A DNA stretch of 60,987 bases. Source: Gracilaria domingensis. Taxonomy: Eukaryota; Rhodophyta; Florideophyceae; Gracilariales; Gracilariaceae. Position numbers and translations under genes: made by a program. The DNA is taken from contig VCMS01000383.1 in assembly GCA_022539475.1 (NCBI GenBank), positions 1 to 60,987 of the forward strand, given 5' to 3'. Every line of letters begins with the position of its first letter. Position 1 is the stretch's first letter. Shown one piece after another: positions 54,064 through 60,987 of this stretch. The notes under the pieces are model-generated. The model was not told where the DNA came from and did not search any database. It was given only the letters and a program-made list of their open reading frames with translations.

Positions 54064-56566
54064 ATGGCTCCACAAAACTCCAGCAACGCGGACGACTGGG
54101 AGACGAAGAGATCCCAAACAACCCGGCGATATGGTATTGGCGTCACTAAGCGCAAGAACCTACCGCCTGCCGGGACCCGGAGAAGTTCTCGACGACGAGC
54201 TCCCCCTGTCGGGCTTACCAGAAAGAAGTCTGGTTCGAATTCAGCACTCCGGGATTCGAAGGCAAAACCGAAACCGAAGCTGGGTGTTAGTACGACCACA
54301 ACGGAAGTGACAGAGAGCTAAGTAGTGTTATCACATCACAGCTCAGTGAGAGGGCCGGTTACACGACAAGTGGCTGCAGAGGAAGTGCCAAGAATCATCG
54401 ATGGTGCGAGTGTGGAAGAAAGAGTTGCCGAGACACGTACGAGAGCGAAAGGAACACGCGCAAGAAATTTGAGAAACAATGTCATCGAAGAAGAGTTGAA
54501 CAGACATAAAAGAGCAATCTTACCTGGTAGGAGGAAGCGCATTATAAACTATTCCATGCAACCTTTACGTAGTAGATACGAAGAAGAAGCCGATGATATA
54601 CAGCCCGCTGTACGTGCGCTCGCAACATCGCGAAGGGAGATCAAAAATCGGAACGATTCCCTTTATGCCGATCGTGCTAGTGACGAGGAACAAGTCGACA
54701 ATATACAGTCCTCTGTACCTGCGCCCGCACCGTCGAGGAAGAGTTTTCGATTTCATTCATCCCGAACGTCGTACGCACGAAGAAGAAGTGGACGAGGTAC
54801 AGCATCCTCTATGTACGGCGTACCATCGCAGAAAAGGTTAAACCAAATGAGAAGGAACGGTTAGACCTCGATTTCTTTTGGCGAGATTCGTAGGGAACGG
54901 GCAGAGGTGGTGTCGTAATTACCAAGAGAGGCATAGAGCGGAAGGTGTCGTAATGTGGGAGGTCGCCGGAAAATTAACCGTACGCTTCCATCTCGTGCTT
55001 TTGCTGGTGTAGACGAAGAAGGTGAAGAAGATGAAAGCCGAATGCCACGCTGCGAGCTGTTGGAGAAGATTGGAGACTTGAAAGCGGATCTCTTTCAAGT
55101 AACAGAGGATAATCAAAGTCTGAAGATTAGAGTAAAAATAGCCCAGAAAAGCGTAACGGAACTAGAGCTAAAGGTGAAGGAGCAAGATGTTCTAATATAA
55201 TGACTTCGAGAGGCACTGAAGCAAGGAGCACCACGGGGGGAGCGTGATTCGCACAGGGGAAGTAAAAGATACGAGATTGATGTGAATGAAGTTTATTTAG
55301 CGGTAGCCAAGACAGTATACGAGTCCATACTGCGATACGCGAAAGAAGAGACAAAGGAATTGTGCTTCGAGATGAGTTCAGCGGCGAGAAACTGGGAAAC
55401 TCGAAGTGAGACACTCGGGCCTGAGACTGAGTACAGTGTCCCGGTCGTTGACGGGAAAGAGATTGTTTTACGCTGTCCAATGGAGGTCGCGATGGAGATG
55501 AGAGCATATATTCCATCGATTCGTGGTACAACTCATAACGTGCTGATGCAAATCGTGGAGACGGAGGTAATGAAACCTCGTTGGGAACCCATCCGGGAGA
55601 TGAAGATGGAAGAAGAATGCATCAGACAGCTGGCCAGCGACATGTGCTTACGGAAGAAGTTGAAGCAGGCCTTAAGCGATGCGGTGGGGGTTCGAAACGC
55701 CATGCGAAGGAAAAGTTGTTGATGGGGCTAGGGAATGACATGTTGGTGAAGACAACATCTCATGAGAGGGTGAGGAGCATATAACTAAAACAAGTGGAGG
55801 AACTATGGGAGAAGCTTCTGCCGCTAAATGCAAAAGGGTGTGAGATTCTCTCCATATTCAAAACATCCGAAAGAGAGTACATATCATTTTCCGGGTTCAA
55901 AATGCGTTGCGAAGAGAACAAGCCCCAAGACTTGCTGTTTAGAAACGTTCTAAGCCTACAGTTTTTACAGAAATTTCTGGGTTACGATGTAAACCAAAAG
56001 GATTCGAGAAATGCGGGAGACAAGGACCCAGCGGAGCTCTGAATAGTGCAGTTGACCCGTTTAAACCCTTGGATCGCGTCAGTTGTTCGAGCTACACAGT
56101 TTGAAGGAGGCCGGGGGGTAAAAGGCAGGTGTTGTTTTCCAACCTATCCAGAAATTATGTTGCACAGGCGTTGGAAAGTGTACTGATGGCTGTGCGAATG
56201 AAAATGAAGCAGAAGTTTGAAACGGAGTTCAGGAACGACTCAATGGCTCAACACCCGCTCCATGGAAATGATGACCATTTGGGAACTGTGGCATGCTAGA
56301 TACCGTCTAAGAAGAAACTATATCTAGCTGTTCGAGAAGATATATTAATGGAAGAGATTACGGAACATCTTGGAGCCGTATTTGATTGCTATATTGGGTA
56401 TTGTGACCCAAAGAATCGCGTATACTCCCCTATAAGAGCAATGGATGAAATCCGAGAAAATAGTATGATCGATTGCAATCCGAATGTCCGGGAACGGAGT
56501 AATAAACGAGACGGGGGAGGCGTGGACGATGAGCACGAGATAGAAGACGAGGAGGACAATATCTAA
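54064..56566 (+). pseudogene. Gene C (copy B), unknown function, many stops
   Basis: A single frame runs from ATG 54064 to 55722, broken only by stops (TAA 54319, TAG 54862, two more near 54916-54930, TAA-TGA at 55198). It then shifts to 55794-56042 and 56348-56566. The N-terminal part is basic (RRSSRRRAPP) with three imperfect repeats of a DDIQPAVRALATSRR-like unit (54590-54830). A coiled coil follows (LEKIGDLKADLF, KVKEQDVLI), then a helical segment (VYLAVAKTVYESILRYA). The C-terminal third matches copy A 19921-20742. No enzymatic motif seen; possibly a structural or DNA-binding partner of the transposase. Confidence 0.45.
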
Positions 56567-56594
56567 AGTACATGAACAGTTTATGTTAAGAATG

Positions 56595-59500
56595 TTACGT
56601 AGTAAGAGTATGATAAACGTGGGCTCGAGGGTTACGATAGAATCTGTTAATGTAGAAACGATGGAATTGCCAGTGAAGGGGAGGGAGAAATGGTCGCGCA
56701 GGGTAGTTTTGGCGAATGACGTGTATGGAACCTTTGATTGAGGAGAACGGGATAAGCCCGAACCAAGGAGAGACAGGAGCAGAACGAGGTTTCATTGTTG
56801 ACGTACTTGGATCCAAGGTGTGATCATGCTCGTCATTGGTAGCTCAACGGAGTAATATACAATTCAGAGTTTCATCAACGTTATCCAAGGGTTCTCTCAC
56901 TTCGAAGAAACGAACAAAAGCGAGCTACGATTCAGAGTTGTCTAAGTTCTTGTCCCTGAAGCGAAGCAATGCAAATACTTTGCATACCCACGCTGTGGAC
57001 GACCTAAAGTTGGGAGGGGGTGTTCCGTGCCCGAGAACTGTGGAGAACGTGGGCAACTTGGAAGGTCCGAAGGACGTCGTAGCGAAGATGCGTTCACATA
57101 GTTGTACATTGGGCTTCCTCAGTCTTATGCATCGAAGATCCCGATCTTAATCATCGAGAGAAGGGCAGAAGCCGCTGAGAACGTATGCAGAATTAACTAC
57201 AGTGAGTTTGATGTCGTGACGATTCTTCAGCTGTTGAATGGTTTTTACACAAAGGGTGCGGAAGGAGGTGAGAGCGTCGCGAGATATTTGGTTGATGAGC
57301 TGCAGTTTGGTTGTCGAGAAAAGTTCTGCCACAGCCGAAGAAGATACATGTGGATGCGATCGTAGGTACTTGTCAGCTGTGATGATGTCAAAGAATGAGA
57401 AGGAGTTACCGTCGCGAACCAAGGCCCGAAAGCGGTTGATGGAAGCGCTTCGAGAGTTGGAGCAGACACAGATGTGACTTCTGACCGAGACATATTGCAA
57501 GTAGTCCTGCGACTCTTGAATGGCGTTCACCGTTTCCTTACGAGCTTTAGTTCGCCCTCGAAATGTTCGAAAATAGTAGTTTTTGTGGAGAGAAGATGAG
57601 CATAGTCCCACAGGCCTGCATCGCCACAGTGCAGGCCTCTGTATCGCCGTATGTCTGGAATGATTTGGTCAGGAAGGTGGAAATTGAAAGTAGGAAAGTT
57701 GGAGCTTGGTACGGGCCGAAAATGGAGACTGTGTGAGACTTGAAGTTCTTGAAAATAGTTTCCAATACATCTAAGAAATGCTACGTCCATTCTGGAGTGG
57801 TATTGTAGCGACGACGCCGTTGACGAGGTCAACGTAGGATGTGAGCATGGTGGTGATAGAGGCGGAGGATTCCGCACCACAAAAGCGGTCAAAGAAAGCG
57901 CCAATGAAAGGGAAGACCACATCAAGGGAACGGTAGTCCTTCGCTTCCCACATACCTCTGATGCCGCCTGTCGTGAAGAGACCGTTGAGAGAATTTTCTT
58001 TTTCGGATGTGAGGAAGTCGATGTGAAGTCCGGATGCCGGATAGGAGAGCTCAATGTGGGCGAAAATGGCGTTGGCGTGGCTTAGAATAGAAGTTCTAAC
58101 GGTCTTGAAAGACCTCGAGTTACCCTGAGAACCATCAGAAATGTAAAGCGAATCGGACTTGAGGCGTTCCATTGAGGCGAGTTTGATGAGTTTGGAGATT
58201 CAGCGATGAAAGTTGTGAAGGGGATGGAAGGAGAAGATTGAGTAAGGAGTCAGCAGTTAGGAGACATTGAGCGTAGGGAATGATTCGAGAAAGGACTTGT
58301 AAGTGGATAAGGATGTGGTTTGGAGTAGTTCAACAGCTTTATTTTTAGGGCCCTTGCCACCTGAAGTCTGCGGAAGAACAGAGCCTGTTCAGTGCCGGCA
58401 AGTAGATCTTGGTGTTTCTTTCTCATTGCTGAGTTGTGGGATACGGTTCGCTCATTGAGGATGCGTTGATAGATGTTGAGTTGCGAACGAGGGGTTAAGC
58501 ATTTATGATAGGCCTTGTTTGGTTTTGTGCCATGGAGGACAGCGAGAATGTCCTTTGCTTCGGAAATTTCAGTGCTATAGTTAGCGATGATGGGATGACA
58601 CTGACGAATGACTCCCTTGGCGTCTCTGAAGGGGAAGCCTTTTTCGCATATGTCGTAGAGAGAGTTTAGGATTGTTTCCAAGGACTTCTGGACGAGCTCC
58701 ATGCGCACAACGCGAGTTATGTTCGAGAACAAGGGACCACTTTCCAAAGAGTCGGTGTCGGTGGAGGAAGATTCGGAGGAGAAGGATTTGAAGGAAGTGG
58801 GAATGTAGCCTACGAGAGTGTGGTGGTGTGTGATACATTTTCTGCGGAAAGAGTGCTTGAAGTTAAGAAACGTAATATGGAGGGGGAATGATGTGACAGA
58901 AGAGCTTTTTAGCGTGGTGAAGGACTTATCGCAGTAGAGTTGAAACATGTCGATGAAAGAGTCTATACCAGTAGTGGTGGGATCATGCCAGATGACTCCT
59001 GGGTTTGGAGAATGTACGATGTGCTTTTTGAGAGCGGGGTCTTCATGTGCGAATTTGGAGGCTATAGAATGCATGAAAGCGTCAGTTCCAGTGCGGGTGG
59101 CGTGTTGAATTGTGTGAAAGATGGCGTTCTCGTGGGATGCTAGCCGAAGTTGTTGTTGAGGGACTTGAATGGGGTCCTTGAGATAGAGGGAGGCAGAGAA
59201 CTGACGGCCGTTGTCGTGAATGGCGGTAAGGTGAACCCTATGAAGCTCACGGCCTCTTCAAAGATTTTGGAGTGCAGCTTGAGACATTCAGAAGCGGAGG
59301 TGATGGAGGTTTCGAAAAGAGAGGGTGGAAAGTTGGACTGCCTGAGAATGTTGATAAGCTCGTCAGCGGAGCGCTTTCCGAGTTTCGTGGCGATGGAGGA
59401 AATGTATGTGACGAGATTGTGAATGTTATCAATTGAAGCGGGCGGAGAGAGTGCATGACCGGATCCTACGAAGAGGGACTGAGAATTGAACGGGGGTTGT

Positions 59501-59820
59501 GGTGTAGCTAGATGTGCTGCGTCAGAAGAACGTATGGAGAGAGCGAGCTGCTGTTATTTATACGGTTCGTAAGTGGCGAGTGCTACATTATCGGAGGGGC
59601 GGTTGGAGGGAGAAGAGAGAGGGACTTTGTTACTGCTGAGTCGGCAACGTTTCGTTCGGGGGGAAGAGGGAACCGCGGGGGTCTGCAGGAGTGAGAAAAG
59701 GGTTTGCGTCGTGCAGATGAGTGCAACGTTTCTGATGTTGCGCGAGAGAGGCGATAGAGCCTGTGTGAAAGACATAGCGGGGGAAGCAAGAGATTTACAT
59801 GATGCAGTAGGGAGGGGAGG
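56595..59820 (-). pseudogene. Plavaka-type transposase (copy B), broken
   Basis: Collinear with copy A. The N-terminal finger remnant reads YCIM-stop-ISCFP, ending SLAQHQKRC (about 59730-59815). Then KLGKRSADELINILRQ (about 59350-59400), ORF 58250-59074 (LYCDKSFTTLKSSSV, FPLHITFLNF, LVGYIPTSF, KDILAVLHGTKPNKAYHKC), TPYSIFSFHPLHNFH with a TGA in place of Gly (about 58200), ORF 57771-58172 (KDYRSLDVVFPFIGAFFD) and the C-terminus HRFYINRFYR (56595-56816). Multiple frame changes and stops make it inactive. It converges with gene C, as in copy A. Confidence 0.7.
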
Positions 59821-60987
59821 GGAGGGAGGGGGAGGCGGTTGGTCGGAACATTGGAGGTGAGGAGCGGAGGTCTTAGGTGCAGTGTTGCAACTTGTAGGAA
59901 CTTCTTGGCGTACCGTGTGGAGGAGAATATAGGGAGAGTCGAATCGGCGCCATGCACGTGATGGTTTACGTACATCACGATAGGATATGGGTACGTCGAC
60001 GAGGGAAGGAATTGTGAAAAACTGAAAAGTAACATTCCTTAATTTTTTAGCCCATGCTTTGCGGCCGGCGTGAACTCTACACTAGACGTAGATAGTGCTG
60101 CACTGGAGAAGTCAGGAAAGTGCCATGGCACGGACCTGAACAGTGCGATGTGACCTCTAATCATGGCCCTTCTCTGCCACACATTCTCTTACAGATCATG
60201 CGAGTTCCATACAGGTACGTGAAACACGTAACGGTTTCGACTCTTACTGCGATCTTATTTTTTGCTGACCTAGTTCGATACTAGCGTGTACAATAAAGAA
60301 CGAAAATAGCTGGTATGCAATGCTGCGCGAGGACATACTGTACGTTACACTCTATCTGCGCTTGTTATAGGATCTAGTCTCTTGCTGACCCCGAAGTATG
60401 CTGAGCCAGCCCAGTTACGAGAGCGAGCAACAGGTTCTAGAAACGCACTGTGGTGCCAGTTAAGAATACGTCGCCTAATTTCACGCTCTAGAGCGAATTC
60501 GAAGTGAGAGAAACGGCACTACAAGTCTCACCGAACGCTCGTAAGAACTAGTAGAACCCTATACTATGTTCTAAGTGAATAAACTGCTCGGTATGTGTAG
60601 TTCTGGCTGTAGCGGAACTTTGGGATCGTTCATTGAATTAGATTGGAAACATGTGCACGGGGGGTTCCTGTGAGGATAGATTGTGAGCGGTCTCATAGAC
60701 CGTGAAAGGTATCGCATTATAGAGACTGGAAACCATGGAGAGGTATGTAACCAAAAACACACACATCCGAGAGTTTTACCTCTGTTGTATATTACAAACG
60801 GACTGTCCAAATTAACTGCTTGCAGAATTTCGATCCATAGTTAGAATAGCACCCGGGAACGTTCACGCCGTCTTCGTATTCAACACAGGTCAAAACTATT
60901 AGAAACCTACCCATGAGAAGATAGATTACAGTTGCAATGTACTGAAACGGTTCAAACCTTCAGTACATCTAGAGCAGTAACATCATA
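59821..60987. other. Region beyond the copy B transposase
   Basis: Presumably subterminal sequence of copy B followed by flank. The G-rich block 59810-59850 is a simple repeat. The repeats and hairpins of copies 0 and A are absent. No gene recognised. Confidence 0.4.

Larger units (their letters stand above)
46906..59820. mobile_element. Giant Plavaka-like transposon (copy B)
   Basis: Same gene order and orientations as copy A: dioxygenase (-), N-terminal module plus ParB (-), divergent region with palindrome, methyltransferase (+), SET-like (+), gene C (+), Plavaka transposase (-). Protein sequences are far apart from copy A while motifs are kept, so the two represent old, separate subfamilies. 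Its ends are not defined; the copy 0/A terminal sequence is not found here. Confidence 0.65.

Noticed and set aside
1..60987. tRNA and rRNA genes
   Set aside because: I scanned for T-loop-like GGTTCGAATC motifs and conserved rRNA stretches and saw none that fit a full cloverleaf or rRNA.

Overview
The window looks like a transposon-dense stretch of a nuclear genome, most likely from a multicellular red alga (a Chondrus-like florideophyte is my best guess, low certainty). The basis is intron-poor genes, one plant-like host enzyme fragment, many eukaryotic cut-and-paste transposases and no prokaryotic gene organisation. About a tenth is ordinary host sequence. The rest is mobile DNA in various stages of decay, with one assembly gap (16344-16880).

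Layout. 1-4384: end of a decayed Plavaka-type (CACTA/EnSpm superfamily) transposon, here 'copy 0', with a repeat- and hairpin-rich subterminal region. 4385-11900: the host-like part, with a coiled-coil protein, a ribulose-phosphate 3-epimerase fragment, a ketopantoate-reductase-like gene, and a tail-to-tail pair of HAD-phosphatase-like paralogs of which one is broken. 12032-26106: 'copy A' of a giant Plavaka-like element. 26540-27965: a minisatellite of 46-bp hairpin units. 28350-31693: a Harbinger element (intact transposase plus Myb/SANT-like partner) behind an ACCGCC-rich array. 32105-33981: a frameshifted pogo/DDE_1 transposase. 34000-46900: decayed DNA with a hAT C-terminal fragment, a CACTA Tnp2 pseudogene and unassigned remnants. 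46906-59820: 'copy B' of the giant element.

The most notable content is the giant element, present twice as divergent copies with the same gene order. A leftward arm carries a 2-oxoglutarate/Fe(II) dioxygenase-like gene and a gene joining a small N-terminal region to a ParB/sulfiredoxin-like domain. A hairpin-rich divergent promoter region follows. The rightward arm carries a circularly permuted (beta-class) DNA amino-methyltransferase, then in copy B a SET-domain-like ORF, then a large gene of unknown function (gene C) that meets the Plavaka transposase tail to tail. The transposon thus carries what looks like a DNA/chromatin modification module (writer, oxygenase, ParB-like protein, SET). 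By inference this could mark, protect or silence/unsilence the element. Both copies are damaged: copy A mostly by frameshifts and a deletion, copy B largely by in-frame stop codons.

All homology statements come from reading motifs by eye; no database search was possible.
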